A DNA stretch of 64,000 nucleotides from Temnothorax longispinosus (taxonomy: Eukaryota > Arthropoda > Insecta > Hymenoptera > Formicidae), in NCBI RefSeq assembly GCF_030848805.1, contig NC_092362.1:18831642-18895641 (forward strand), written 5' to 3'. Shown one piece after another: positions 38,257-51,700 of the stretch. Numbering within the stretch: position 1 is the stretch's first letter; each line of letters starts with the position of its first letter. The notes under the pieces are model-generated. The model saw nothing but the letters and a program-made list of their open reading frames with translations, was not told where the DNA came from and did not search any database. The position numbers and the translations under genes were made by a program.

Positions 38257-41200
38257 CTGAAAAGTCGATGCAAACGATTAAGACGATTCATGATATGTGG
38301 TGCGGTACGCTCGAAACGCGAAACGCAAGAGATCACGATTGCAACGAGACGATATTTTCATAATTTAATCGCATATCACTAATACGCGGGACCATCTCAG
38401 AAAGAATTAATTACTTCCTTCTGAAACACACACACAATAATTCTTTAATTTTCTCGCCACTATACCACTATGTGTAACAGATATTCTTAATAATATACAC
38501 ACAAGAAAATTGCATCATCTTTAAGCTATAATTGTTAATATATATTATTACTCAAATATGTTCAAAGATATCGCAGAAAATTCAAGAATTCCTAAGAATA
38601 GAAAATTGCTGAAATCGGAGTTTCGAATATTCAAAGACGCGATTGTGTCGCGAACATTAAAAACCCAAAAGTCGATGGTCATTCATAACGAATTTTTTAT
38701 AATACCGGTTCTCAAAGTCACACGTAGTGACAGTTTAAAAAAAGACTCGGTCGAGGGTCCAAACGAGGATGAAAGGACAACCTACATTTGTCTTGTTACC
38801 ACATAAAGAGTGTCCGCGCGAAGCTGAAGAGACGACATTGCCATTGAGTAATTTGCGTACCTCATTAGGACGTGACTGTGCTGAAAAGCGCTCTTTCACA
38901 GTTTGTTCAAAGCTCTCGGTCGACGAAGGAACACATATACGGTGAAGAAAAGGAGGATATAATAAGGAAAGCAGAAGATATAGGGATATAGACAGACAGA
39001 TTGAATTTTGTTACGTCTTGAGAGAGAAATCCCGCAGGAATAGAGATTTTATGAATAAAACGTATTTACATACCAACGGTAGATTCAAGACAGAGTCGTG
39101 AGCGACGCGAATAAGAAAATAAAACAATGTAAATCTTATGACAATATTTCTTCACGGCGTATTAGTACTGTAGAGATTCTTAAATATAAAAGACTTATAT
39201 TCAGTATCGATATTGAGTATATATAATATCGAGTATTAAGCATTTTTGAATAAAAATAATATATTCAATTATTATACGCAAAGAATTATTTTATAATATT
39301 TACAATACAGTATATACAGTATATGTATATAAATAAAAGACAGAAAAACGCAGTATATGTAAATTTATATTAATAAATACAATCTACTCTAAAGAAAAAT
39401 TAAGAAATAGATAAAGAAATTTAAAATTTTCAGTATTTACATAAAAAGAAATTAGAGAATTTAGAAATTCAGAAAGTGAGAAAATCTTGGAAATTCAGTG
39501 AAACAAATCAACGCAAACAAATTTCGGAAATATAAAAATGTAGAAACTTTTCTCCTACAGAAGCGAAAAATTAAAATCTCGACTATTCAACAATTTAAGT
39601 CTCCTGGGTCTCTCTCTCTCTCTCTCAACAATTATATAGGTTCTCCTTCATCTATTAAAAGCAAAATATTTTTTGTCTTTTCTGATATACACATGCAATA
39701 AGAACAGAGGAAGAGAAAATATTCATAGGATTAAATGTTTGCGGAAAGGGCAAGAGTTTTAATTCATCGAGTATCCCACGAGGTGAATGTTGCGGTGCCA
39801 GACGTCTTTATAAAACGACGTGAATTAACGATGACGTGTTCGGCCGTGCCCAGCCCCAAGCGAACCGTATCGATCGTTTAATTCGAAAATGGGGAGGTCG
39901 ATCCGTAGCCGCAGCTTCGTTTATAGCGTGACCAATCGCAACTTTTCGGCATCACGTATAAATAAACAAGTTGCTACAGAATCGCAAACTGCGAGCGAAC
40001 GATATCGATCCATTGATTTTAAAGGGTAAGGTCGAGCGATCCGAAGCGCTCTTTTATAGCGTCCGATCAATTTTTGGTGACACACTTTTATCGCGACGCG
40101 ATTCCATTTTCGGACGTTTCGAACGGATTGCCAAGTCCTTCATTTCTATTTCTCAGTCTTCTACATATTTAAAAAATGCAGTAGCTTTAAATCCATATCC
40201 CTTCTAGATCTGTTCCGATTCTTCAAATCTGTAAGAACCAATTGTTCTAATAGTGTGTATAGTCAAATCTTTAGTTTATCGATTAGTTCATTTTCTCTTT
40301 TCGACAAAACGTCAAAAAAGTTAAGGAAAAGGCAAATCATGAAAATAAGCTTATTTTTACGATTCAATTGGATCTTACATATAGTTACGTAAATTTTACG
40401 ACTTAAAAAAACTTGCATTCTTGCTTAGATTCTTACATTCTTCTATCTTTCACATGCACGGTTATTATCCTCTATTTTTAACTTAAAAATGATGCAAACT
40501 TTTTCTTGACGTGTCTGCAGTTATGCATATCGAATATCACACGTAAATAATATTATGGTTGTTATGAGATTTGCCGAAATATTACTACCATATTTCAACC
40601 AAACGAACAACTCCGCCAGTCTCATTTAACGCAGTTTAATTACTTAGCTAATTAATTAGTTCAATCCTTTTAGTGGTTGGATAACCTGTGAGTTGAACTT
40701 GGTTCAGCCCTTAAATTACGTAAGTAGGATCGATCCTTAAATGTCCGACAAATCTTCCTTCATCGGCGGAAATACGGTCTTGATTAAAAGCGGAACCTCA
40801 GAATCATCGTTTTGTCTGACTTTCCTCTTTTTTACTTTATATGAACTGTTGTTGCAATTCTTGAAATTCATTTTGCTCAAACTGATCAAAGTTAAATAAA
40901 AAAATAAAATGAACGTTAACATATCAACCTCTTTGTTTTTATACATATTAAATATTTTTTGTACAAACATTTTTAAAAAATATACATTTCTCCCGACGAT
41001 GTAAGAAATAAAAAATGATTGCATAAAATCTTAAATAAAATCTTAAAATATGTACAAAATGTATCACATCCAATATGTAACAAAGAAAAAATAAAATATT
41101 TCATTATCACAAATCTCTAATCAATAATAAAAAAATAATTTCAATCACTAAAATTGATTCTAATATTTTATACAGCCAATCTTTCCCCAAGCATTACTAC

Positions 41201-43107
41201 AGCCGATTAGTTGCTACAGGATGGTGCATAGTGCTCATCATATCTATATGGTATAGTAAAACAAAGATAGATTTGATACAGCGGAAATAAACATACACAG
41301 GAAGGGATCTCGTATGAAGGAAATTACACCGTAAAAACGAGCGAATCGACAAACAGGCATCAATAAAGAAGGAACACGAGGGGAATACAACAGGAAAAAG
41401 AGAGAACTTAGAATCTAGGACTGAAACCATATAATGTGGATGAGTTCAATTTTCAATGCTACAATAAAATTTACCTTGCCAAGTATCGCCATTCTTTCTC
41501 ATTCGTCAGAAATAGAGATATCGAGATCACTTTTGCCTGTCCCTAACATCGAAATCTGAACTCTTCGAAATTATAATTTGGCCTCTGTTTGAAATCGTGC
41601 AAAAATTTGAAAAAGGGAAAATCATAAAAAAAAGGGAAAAATAATACAAAACAGATAAAAAAAATTATACGTTCCGATCGCAGAAATGGGAACATATATC
41701 TCAATCGAGCAATAGAGAGATAAAGAGAAAAAGAAAAAAAAAAGAAAGAAAGACGGGCAGATTCGCCGGCTTTCACATGATCGGTAGGCGATTAATGACG
41801 GATAATTGACAATTGGCACCAACGCACGAGAGTGCATCTACTGCTCGGATACGAGTCCTCGACGGGACAGCCGTCGTCGGACTTTCGACCAGATTTAATT
41901 GGCCTTCAAAGTGACGGCCTGTCTGGCGCCTCGAGGCACGAACGCTTTCGAGGGCAAAACCGCGTGAGTTAGATCGAATAATGACCGAATAATTGGATCC
42001 AGGATCCACTGGGCCCAATGCATTTCGGTGTCGGCGACAAAAGTAAAGATTCGAAATCGATATCATTTCGATGACGTCAGCTTCGATGCTGTGGGCGTAG
42101 AAAAATGTGCCATTTCTGCGGTTTTATAAATATTACAGTCATTTTTCTACATCTATAGCATCAATATACGTAAACTCATCGAGATCATATCGGTTTCGAT
42201 CCCTAGACGAAAACGCACAGCTGTACTTTCCAAAGAGTTCCAATAAAACATTGCTCTAAAATAATTTTTCTTTTTAAAGATTGATTATTTAAACTTGATA
42301 TTTGTGTTTTAAATCATAATTTATTTGTAACATTATATATATGTTTTCAAATTAAATTAATGCTTTCTTTATAAATTTCTAATTTTATTATATTACGAAG
42401 ACTATGAATTGCAGTTTTGAAGGAGAATTGTTAAAACTCAATTTTCCCTCTCTCATATCATCTTCACGTCTCACCAAAATATTCGTTGAGTAGAATATCA
42501 GAATAATATTCGTATTTTCCATATATGACTAAACATTATAAAGCATCTTTCTCTAATAAAGTATTTTGAATCTTGGAGTATAATAATTATTATTATTAGC
42601 GCCGAATGCAAATAAGGGAATATAAAATGTCACGAAAGCACAGCCCTACGTATTCGCCGTTGATCGCATTTTCGCGGAGGCGGCTCTACCGTAGGGCGGA
42701 CCACCCAGAGCCTCGTATATGTGCAAAAGTCTCGTGCTAGATCACAGTAAACACTTATGTGTTAAGGACTTGGGCGCATAAGCGAGACCGCTGGGTATTC
42801 GAAGGTACGCAAGCTCCAGGCTTGACCGCAACAAATACTCTCGTCGAGGCTCTCAGCATGTGCAAAGTGCGCGAGAAACGCCCTCGCTAAAATCCTCGCG
42901 CGTGCTAAGATCTTTCTCGGATCTCTCGAAGACCATCTTCGCCTTATGAATTATACCACGAGAATAAACACCGAGGGTTTCGAGCTCGCGAATACCTTAT
43001 ACGAAAGCTCGCCTATTTCAAATAGAGCCGCCCCCCCGCGTCCTTTGCAGCGGTCTATCGTAGCATAAAGTGAAACCTACTTCGATCCAGAGATTTGTAA
43101 AGCCCAC
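38257..43107 (-). other. Putative cpo intron after the RRM2 exon
   Basis: The region lies between the RRM2 exon and the candidate last exon. GC-richer blocks at 39.77-40.15, 41.77-42.06 and 42.6-43.0 kb, one with a TGACGTCA site at 42072-42079, are the most likely regulatory or unrecognised exonic material. The rest is AT-rich, with a purine-rich tract near 41700-41757. No mobile element was recognised. Confidence 0.5.
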
Positions 43108-43285
43108 CTCGGCCATTTTTGACTTTGCATATTCGATTCGTATCGCTCCCCGGTCGGAGGAGAGGAGAAAGGATCCTTGGAGAGTGGCCATCGCCTGGGC
43201 CGCGTAGCGAACGTCTTGATATTCGACAAAGGCCACTGGCGAGCCTCCCTTCGTGTGCATACGAAGCCGGGAGAAACCAGGAAAA
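43108..43285 (-). CDS. cpo: couch potato exon: second half of RRM2
   Basis: The acceptor cttatttgtgcacag lies just above 43285. The first base completes the Ser codon left by the 48.5 kb exon, restoring the sequence FSSFPGF. The 59 codons give the C-terminal half of an RNA recognition motif: RNP1-like GGSPVAFVEY with its two aromatics, then helix 2 (DVRYAAQAMATLQG) and the last strand (IRIEYAKSKMAE). In insect cpo proteins this is the second RRM, which binds single-stranded RNA. The end is uncertain. GAG|GTGGGC at 43108 ends after MAE; GAA|GTAGGT at 43081 would add nine codons (VGFTNLWIE); reading through reaches a stop at 43018. All keep phase 0. Identification of the gene is firm; only the 3' border is open. 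Confidence 0.9.
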
Positions 43286-45885
43286 CTGTGCACAAATAAG
43301 AGAAGCGTACAATACGTGCTCTAGTTAGTCGTAAAGACAGTACTTTGGTAAAGGGGAAGTTTAGAAGGGTTTTGGCGGGGGTCTTGGTTACTGCTTGGTT
43401 GTCATTAATGGTGTCGATGGTGTCAGGCGGTGCCGACATGGGGTGATTACACGGAGGGGATGCGACACAAACTCAGGATCGAATTTAGATCGTTAAATGC
43501 TGTGAATTATTTACCTTAGCATGTATGTGCGCAAATTATTTTGGGGGAATTTAACATGTATAGAGATAATTACATACATACAATGCATTAATTGTATGTA
43601 AAAAGAGAAAATTATTAAAATTAAATAATAAAGTAATCTGTACAATTATTATTTTGCAAAATCTTTCTTAAATATAAGAAATATCGCAGAAATAATTGAA
43701 ATTATTTTTAAAAATGTGATCAAATATTTGAAAAATTATAAACAGAAGCATATCTATGTAAAATAGATTCTCGTAATTATCACTCATTGTTATACTGTTC
43801 ATTTTATAACAAACAATGAGATTGTTATAGTAAAATTTTTATATTTTTCTTTCTATTTTACACCATATATATTGTTCCTTCCATTTTAATCGTTAGGTAT
43901 TAGGTTCACAGTGCATTCGCAAATCCGCGATTAGCCGATTATGTTCGCGATATAGGGACATTACCCTCCGTGCAAACCCGTTCAGCACACCGACAATTAG
44001 TAAACGGCACTGGTCGCATGGTACGGGTACTAGTACAGGTGCGTCCTATATGCCTACAATCTACGACGGTGGCAAATGATTAGCGGATGTCAGTGATGTT
44101 TGGAGGCGGTGCTGTTAGTACAAAGCTTTCAGCGTTCACGACGGACTTGCACAATTTCGATTATCATCGCGCCCTTGGCACGACGATTAAATTTAGGTGG
44201 AGATATACTTGATGTTTTGTCGGTTGTTTGTTATCTTTCGATTACTATGGTCATCGATTTAATTTGCTTGTTTACAAATCTCAACCAGAATAAACTAAAT
44301 AAATATAAACCCGAACTCTAATAAATTTGAAGATCTACAAACGGATTAATGCACAAAAATCTACGAGAACGCACATATAAACTCACAAATTCATGGATCC
44401 AGAGACTTGTATAATTCTAGAGTCGATATTAAATATCTTCCCTTTTTGATATATTCTTTAATTAATTTAAAACCTATTTTTAAGAAAAAAAATTAGAGAA
44501 AGGTGTTTGCGCTTCCTGAGATTTTTCAAAATTTAAAATTAATAAATATTTCAGTAATTATATAACGATTAATTAAGATTCGGGTTTCTGAAACGTGCTA
44601 GATTTCATATTTTATAGAAAGAAAAAGAAATTAAATCTTACATAGAAAAAATATTTTTAAATAACCCTATGCACATTCTATAATCCAAAATATTTGCGCA
44701 AGATTGCAAAATTCTTTTGTCTTTTTTGTCTTCGACAAATGTGCTTTTTCTCAAGCTTATTAACGCGAAATAATTACCCGTGCAAGAACAACGGATGAAT
44801 TACATGCGACGAGCGCAATGTATTCACGTCGTCGACGACGAAATTCCGTCGAATACTCCTGTGAGCTACCGAAAATTGCAGAATGCGCAGCGCGCCTCTC
44901 GCACGTGCAAACGCGTGTAATTAACTCAGGCACTCACTTACGAATTCATACTGCAGAACTCTGGGGTTTGCGGGATAATGAGATTTCGCGGGCTAATTAT
45001 ACGGGGGGAGGAAGAGCTTCTCTATTGACGGCGGAACTTACGAGACAGTCGCACGCAGACTTCCGTCAACGGCGAAACTCGAAAGAGTAGATCGCGTCTT
45101 CTGGATCGCTATTCGTACACTGTGTGTCAATGAAATTGTTGTACTAGCGATTCTTAATATCTTGTGAGAATTTTCTATTTCGAATATCGATTAACTGCAA
45201 ATTCTATAACTAATGTTTGAAAAGTAAGTATTATTATAATAAGAATAAGTAGTGTTTAAATAAATAAATAGTATGATTTTTTTTTTGATAAACATACAGG
45301 AAAGATAAAAAGAACTTAGATATTGTAAATTGTGGTAGTATCATTTAAATAATAATATAAATTTGATAAATTTTTTTTATACAATATGCTTTCCTTAACA
45401 AAACACAATTGATATATTTAAGGTTTATCGACATAATAGCTAATATGTATATGTGTATATTATTCGGCAATCGCGCGGAAAAAAAGTCAAAACATTTTCT
45501 TCTAGATTCTTGCTATTGAATTATCTTCAACTAAATAAAATATATATATATTTTAGTTTTTACTTAAACACTTTTATCATCGAAAGAATTATAACTATCG
45601 AAAAGAATTATTTGATTTGTAAATTGTTATTTTTCTCTCGAATCAACGAATATATTTGTGCATAAATTTCCAAATAAATTATATTATATATATACATATA
45701 TACAATATACGTACGGATCGAAAATAATGCCTCCTAATTTTTTTCTTTTGAATCTGACGCCATAGAAAATTTTGCGTTTCACTGAATTGATACTTGAAAT
45801 CTCTAGTTGTACTATGTTGAGTGGTTGAGTGGCCAGTTACGTTAGTGTGTCACACGAACAGTTCAAACTAATGTGTGTTTCAGAT

Positions 45886-45980
45886 ATGTTTAATAGACAA
45901 GGGCGGTAATTGAATTTCTTACCGTGGAAGAAGTGAGTCCTATTGAAATCCATTCGCATTTCAGAAATGATGTTATATCA
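45886..45980 (+). pseudogene. mariner transposase N-terminal fragment (left arm)
   Basis: From the ATG at 45886 the frame begins with residues typical of mariner starts (NRQGR). A stop then intervenes, because one base appears to be missing between the RQGR and EFL segments. After the shift the frame reads EFLTVEEVSPIEIHSHFRND, which belongs to the N-terminal helix-turn-helix region. It ends at the centre of the palindrome, far short of the DD34D catalytic core. It is a non-functional relic. Confidence 0.7.
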
Positions 45981-46012
45981 TAAACATTTCTGAGACGCGA
46001 ATGAATTTCAAT

Positions 46013-46171
46013 GGCTGCGTTGAGCAGAAAGGGCAACTCAACGAGCGATCAGTGATTTTTTTAAATGATTGAATCTTGCCTTTAGTTCTTCCCTGGATCC
46101 AAGTGTAGAAACCAATTGTAATAAAGAATCATTGAGCGCTCATTGAACTGCTTTCTCCGCTGAACGCAGCC
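46013..46171. mobile_element. MITE nested in the right arm of the mariner foldback
   Basis: The 159-bp element begins GGCTGCGTT and ends with the complementary AACGCAGCC. The imperfect terminal inverted repeats extend about 50 bp and include GAGCG(A/C)TCA. It is flanked by AT on both sides (46011-46012 and 46172-46173). The uninterrupted left arm of the host element shows the empty site (CCTATTGAAATCC), which supports insertion with a 2-bp duplication. There is no coding capacity and the superfamily is not assigned. Confidence 0.72.
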
Positions 46172-48506
46172 ATTGGAACTCACTTCTTCCACGATAAGAA
46201 ATTCGACCACCGTCCTTGTCTGTTATGCATATCTGAAACATAACACCAGTTCGAACTGCTCGTGTGACACACTCACGTAAATGATCGCAACACCACTCAA
46301 CATAGTGCAACTAGAGACTTCAAGTAACAACTCAGTCAAACGCAAAATTTTCTATGGCGTCAGATTTGAAAGAAAAAATTAGGAAGCATTACTTTCGTAC
46401 CCGACCCTATATATATAAATATCTTCTCTTTCTGTAATTATATATTTTTAGAAGTTGGATAAATATAATTTTACTAATTTTACACTGTTAATATTTAAAT
46501 CCTTGAATTTCTGAGTTTATAATGTACAAATTATGAACTGTATAAAAATATGAAATATATCATATCTCGTAATTTTTTCCAATGCAACTATTAAACTTCG
46601 TCTCTCTTTTTTCCTGCTTTTTTAAATAACCACCATAGTAATCGATATCAGAATTACCAAAACAACTACTCCAAATATTCTGTTAAACAAAAAGTATCCA
46701 AGTATTCTAGCAGTTTCATATAATTTCGCAGTGCAACGTACAAAAATTAATTCACGTAACTTTCTCTTGTTACCGGCAATTATTATAATCCCGCGACTGC
46801 AAATACGTGATCGAGGTTCGCAGCATTAATCAAAGATAAATAAATGTCTTTTTACCAGATCTCACAGTTTTTCCTATTCCTACGTAGAAACTTATGTATG
46901 TACGAAACGGCGGATATTAACCGCGGTTTAACCGATTTAGCGTAGAACATATCGAAAGAGTTCGTAATTCTCGACTCAATGATTCACGACGTACTGGAGG
47001 CGTGCTCAGGATCGTGGGAAGGTTCCGCATGGCGGGGTACATGAAAATAATTTATTACACGAGCGCAACTGTGTAATGCCCGGCCGGATAACATATTTTA
47101 ACTTTACCGCTTGTTGGATAGCTGACACTTAAGCGAGCAGTCTAATTGCGAATATCTCCGTCCGCAATTAGCGGGTCACCATGTTTAATTACGATTTTGC
47201 GTTTTACATTCTTTATGACCCGAAAGTTCCCGTCCTGTGATATATGCCAATCAGAACAATAATGTAATAATTAATAATAAGTATATTGCAAATTTTTCAA
47301 GCGTCAGGAACGATAAGGATTGCATATATTATACGCTTTTGACGCTATGCTCGCGATCTCTATCGGCGTTTCTTGTCCAACGCAAGAAATCCTTGGACGC
47401 ATACATCCTTGCTAAAGTTATATAACTATATGACGACGTAAATCATTAACAATGCACACAACAAAGTACTTCTTTAAACACAAAACTACCGATCTTCAGT
47501 TTATCTGGTATTTATTCACGTAAGTTTGGTTTTAATTTAAAAATTGTTGTAATTACAGGATTTTTTTTATTTAAGTATAGATGTATTAACAAATCTAATT
47601 GTTAGATTCATTACAGATTTAACGAGTCTAGAATTCATAAGTCAAAGATCCAAGAATCGAGAGATTTTTTTATCTTCCTATTAAAGATTCCGACTAGATA
47701 AAATAATCTAAAGGTCGAAGAGATAAAATATTAAAAAATCCGAAAATTTTTTATTCAAAAATTGAAAACTAAAAAGTATAACAATTCTAAAATTTATTCA
47801 TAGATATCAGAAATGCTTTTGCCGCCGTATTCCCGTTGCTCATTCATCGAGAATAGCAAATGTTTCGAACACACCACGACATAGTGATATCGCCACCACG
47901 TGGTGCACTGATAAGACCCACGTGTATCGGTACCCGTATCGCAATTGGCGCGCATTTACTACCAGCATATGCACATCATATAAACATGACTTTGTTCTTT
48001 CGAGCAATCTATTATCTTCGTTATCATTGTAATTATGATTAATATTTGTGTCTTCTGACATTTTGCGTTAAAATAAAATAAATTATCTATTGTAATGAAC
48101 GCGGTCTTTAAATAACATTTTATATGTCATTTTATGTATTGCAGCCTGTAAATTGAGATCCCGTTAAAAGTCTTAATATATGTATATAATAATAAGACAC
48201 ATTTAATTTCATCACTGTGTATAATTGAGATATTTCACTGGAACTTTTGTCTGGTGTACTATTTTTATAAATTTATCTCGCGACGCCTACACCTTCGCCA
48301 CACGGCAATAATGCACCTTGATGCATTTTAAAAACTGTCCTTATATAGGATCGCGATAATCAATAATCACACACATGTGGTTGCCATAGAATATATAAAT
48401 ATAATAAATCGATAAGCGAGCGCAACCGATAAGCGAGCATATGCGATTCGCTCGCATACGGCTATGGATTAAAGAAAATAAAAAGCAAACGGGTAAGATG
48501 TCTGAC

Positions 48507-48715
48507 CTGCTGAAGATGTCCTTTAGCTCATGCTCGGACACGAACTGGCCCAGGTTTGCCACGAAGAGGGTGGAGCACTGCGCATTGCTGACGGCTATGT
48601 TCGGCTGTGATGAGGGTGATCCGACCGGTGACGCCAGTGCCGGCGACGGTAAAAAATGAGGCAGCGACGCGTGTATCGACGTCAACGTCGTAGGATGCGG
48701 CAGGGACATAGGCGC
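48507..48715 (-). CDS. cpo: couch potato exon: linker and first half of RRM2
   Basis: The acceptor ttatattttccag lies just above 48715 and the donor AGCAG|GTCAGA falls at 48507/48506. The exon starts in phase 0 and ends two bases into a Ser codon (209 bp, 69 codons plus AG), matching both neighbours. The first 40 residues are a Pro/Ser/His-rich linker (APMSLPHPTT, then HFLPSPALASPVGSPSSQP), probably disordered. RRM2 then starts at CSTLFVANLGQF, where LFVANL is the RNP2 strand, followed by helix 1, VSEHELKDIFS. The product is an RNA-binding regulator; in Drosophila cpo is expressed in the nervous system and affects behaviour and diapause. Gene identity is strongly supported by sequence and by exon order. 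Confidence 0.92.
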
Positions 48716-51700
48716 CTGGAAAATATAAATAATTCCGTCATACACTCAACTCGCTCCGCTCGGCCATGAGTAGTCGGTTTGCTCGCACAGATCGACGCGT
48801 TTGCGTCAATCCGCCCTGTCTTTCTCAGCCCTACTATTTGTCCCTTCAACAAAAAAATTACACCTTTTCAGACAGCAAAAAAACTGAAGTCTAAAGGTCG
48901 TCCCGACATAGGGAACATACTTCCTCGATCGAAGGAAACAGCGCGTACCATTCGCGAAAATATTGCGAAAAACGAACAGGTATCCAAAGAATTAGAATCT
49001 AAGAGAAATTTCAATGTGTATGGTCTAACCTTTGGAATTTAAGTATGTCTTCTAAACATTTTTCTTGCGTGAACATATTCGCGTTAATTATAAGCCCACA
49101 TTAAACCTTTTTTGTAATAATGGTCTTAAATTGTATGTTGCAAATTGCTATGCAAAATAGTCAACTCATATTACTTCTAATCACAGATCAAAGCACTTTT
49201 TTTTCATCTCTTGAGAGCAAAGTTATTTTTACCGGCACAATACTTTTTATTGATAAATTTAAAATAATGATTGATATATGACTAATCAATCGCATCGAAA
49301 TGAATTATATAACGCAAGGAAACACAGCAGATTTCTCATCTAATACATACATATACAAATATGTCTGTAAAATATATCAACATGAAAGAAATGATTCTGA
49401 ATCATTTGCATTGAGTATCGTTATTAACTTATCAAAGCGATGATAAATCTCGCCAACGATTCTCGGTTTCGTCAAGTCGTTCGAAAATGCATTTAATCGA
49501 GTTGGATCGCAGAAGATATTCAACTTAATAAGTTCCGACGTTATTGCTACCAGGTTCTCGGTTCGTTATTCCTCAAGTGGATATCTCGAGATTCGCTTCC
49601 TTTTTACTTCCGTTAAAGGCAAGATGCGTACGGGGAAAAAGGAAATAATAGCGCGGCAGTCCGGGCTCGAGAGCCTTCGATTTATCAAACGTTCAATGCA
49701 ACAGATTTTCTCTCCCGTGCGGATAAATTCAAAGAATATCGGCAGTGCTCTCAATTTTTGTAACAAAGATATTTTATGTTCGAGATTTGACGTGTGTATG
49801 TGAGTTGTAAAAAATTGATTTCCATTACTTCCAAAAGCTTTCTCAACATAATCCTTTTGCTAAATCGATATCCTGCCATAAAATAACAGTTTCATATATC
49901 TGACTTTTCTCGTGTAAAACTATTTTTAAGAATTTAGTTTATATTTTACAAAACAGTATACTTTTACGATTTTTGCGAAGTTTCTTCTGTAACGGCATCA
50001 GTATTAAACAAGAAGGAAGAATCACAAACTTATAGAATCTTAAGTATTAGAAATTTTAAGATTGAACGATGCAGGAATGATTTATAGATTTAAGAACTTA
50101 ACTATATGAAACAATAACCCCCAAGAATATAATCCAATAATAAAATGTCTCCCGAAGTATTCGATTATTTAAATATAAAATTATCTACCTATCACTCCTA
50201 AAAATATAAGAGTTCAAAAAGTCACAAAATTCAAGCAAATATAATTTTGAGCAATGCTATTTATTTATATGAAATCCAGAAATGTCGGGATGTCAATTAA
50301 TAGTATTAAAAAATTCAGCTGTCTATTTCTCTCAAAATTTATAAATTTTCAACACTGAGTATCGAGATATATTCACAATAACATTGTATCACGATTCTTT
50401 ATCCTCGCATTCTCGATTAATCCATAATTTGCTGTGGCACGTAACGAAATAATATTGATCTTTTATTACAGTATAAAAAGCAACTCATAATATCATACGC
50501 AATGCGATCGATAAAGTAGAGATTGTATCACGTTCGTCCACATTCGTGACTATATATCGTCCCGCTATTTGTCTTCATAGAAATCGGTAGAGGTGTGTTT
50601 CACGAGCAAGTTACGGGTCGGCATTAATGCGTGACAGATATCCACGTGAACCTGGCACAGACTTATGCGATATTAAAAATCAATAAAGTCGTGGATTGGT
50701 ACCACCGGATTGGCATCGCCAATATCTTAAAGAAAATTGAAGGTATACTCGCGCTGAACAATCTTTCCGATTCTTCGAGCTTCGAGCTTCATTGAATATT
50801 AATCTTTTCTCTGAAGTATTCATTAGATAATAGATACAAATTTTTAGTCGTATCAAAAGCCGTATTATAGAAGAACAGTGTCTCTTTTCAATCTTACATC
50901 AGATTTTAAAATATTCAAACGAAAGATAAATTCCAAAAATAACGAAGACTTTGATATGGAAAATGTATATATACCCCTATTTCTATGTCTTTACATATCT
51001 CTTCATTTAACTTTCCATATACCCTTAGATTAGATGCTGCTAATTACCTAACATGTGGCTTATCGGAGTTATTTATGGTTGTACCTTACTCATCATCTAT
51101 CTTCATTAATAACTATGAAATAAGCCCGAACCGTAGATATCATCAACATATAATGTCCCCAAGTTTTGAATACTATTCCCCAGCTTGTAAAATTAAAACG
51201 GCGGAAAGTATGTACGATGCGGGTAGACTGGAGAAAAAGTAAGCCATGGATTTATTAACGTCTACGGCGACCATAATTAATCCATGTCGCGACAAACTAC
51301 GGAGACATCGCAATAACTTCGAAACTCCGCGATTCGAAGCTAGCGTGACATATACCCACACGGCTGCACGTTTCTGCATAATACGTGAGGACACGCAGTG
51401 CGACGACAAGTTGCGCTATCGATTTTGTGACGATATAAAGCATAACATTCGAATATGCTGACTGATATTACACGCGTGTACGGAAAAAAATGTTATTTAT
51501 AATAATTCGCATAGTATTATTCATTACGGTTAAGCTATTTTGGTTTTATGTAATGTTTATACAGAGTCAGGTATCATCACCGCATCAATTTTTAACGATG
51601 AGCTTTCTGCTCTAATTGCAACCGATCTTTTCTCAAATACACAGATTTCAAATTATAGGCTATTAATAATAAATAACATTGGGAAATTTTAAACATGCAA

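Larger units (their letters stand above)
45710..46407. mobile_element. Palindromic mariner-derived element (two 5' ends head to head)
   Basis: Two inverted copies of the same 5' portion of a mariner element face each other around a short centre near 45970-45982. Both arms share AATGC(C/T)TCCTAATTTTTT, TCTGACGCCATAG, TAGAAAATTTTGCGTTT, CTATGTTGAGTGG and the start of a transposase reading frame. The outer ends are flanked by TA (45708-45709 and 46408-46409), as expected for Tc1/mariner; the exact ends are approximate. The left arm encodes EFLTVEEVSPIEIHSHFRND, typical of the N-terminal DNA-binding part of mariner transposases. The right arm carries the matching start, interrupted by a nested MITE. 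No catalytic domain is present, so it is non-autonomous and decayed. Confidence 0.82.
43286..48506 (-). other. cpo intron within RRM2
   Basis: This intron splits the second RRM between helix 1 and strand 2. It is mainly AT-rich and contains the nested mariner-derived foldback at 45.71-46.41 kb. A GC-richer block lies at 44.8-45.1 kb and another at 46.9-47.2 kb; the latter includes an AACCGCGGTT palindrome. Confidence 0.8.

Noticed and set aside
41773..42066. 97-codon minus-strand frame considered as a cpo exon
   Set aside because: No match to the cpo C-terminus, and no acceptor/donor pair that keeps phase convincingly. Kept only as a GC-richer intronic block.
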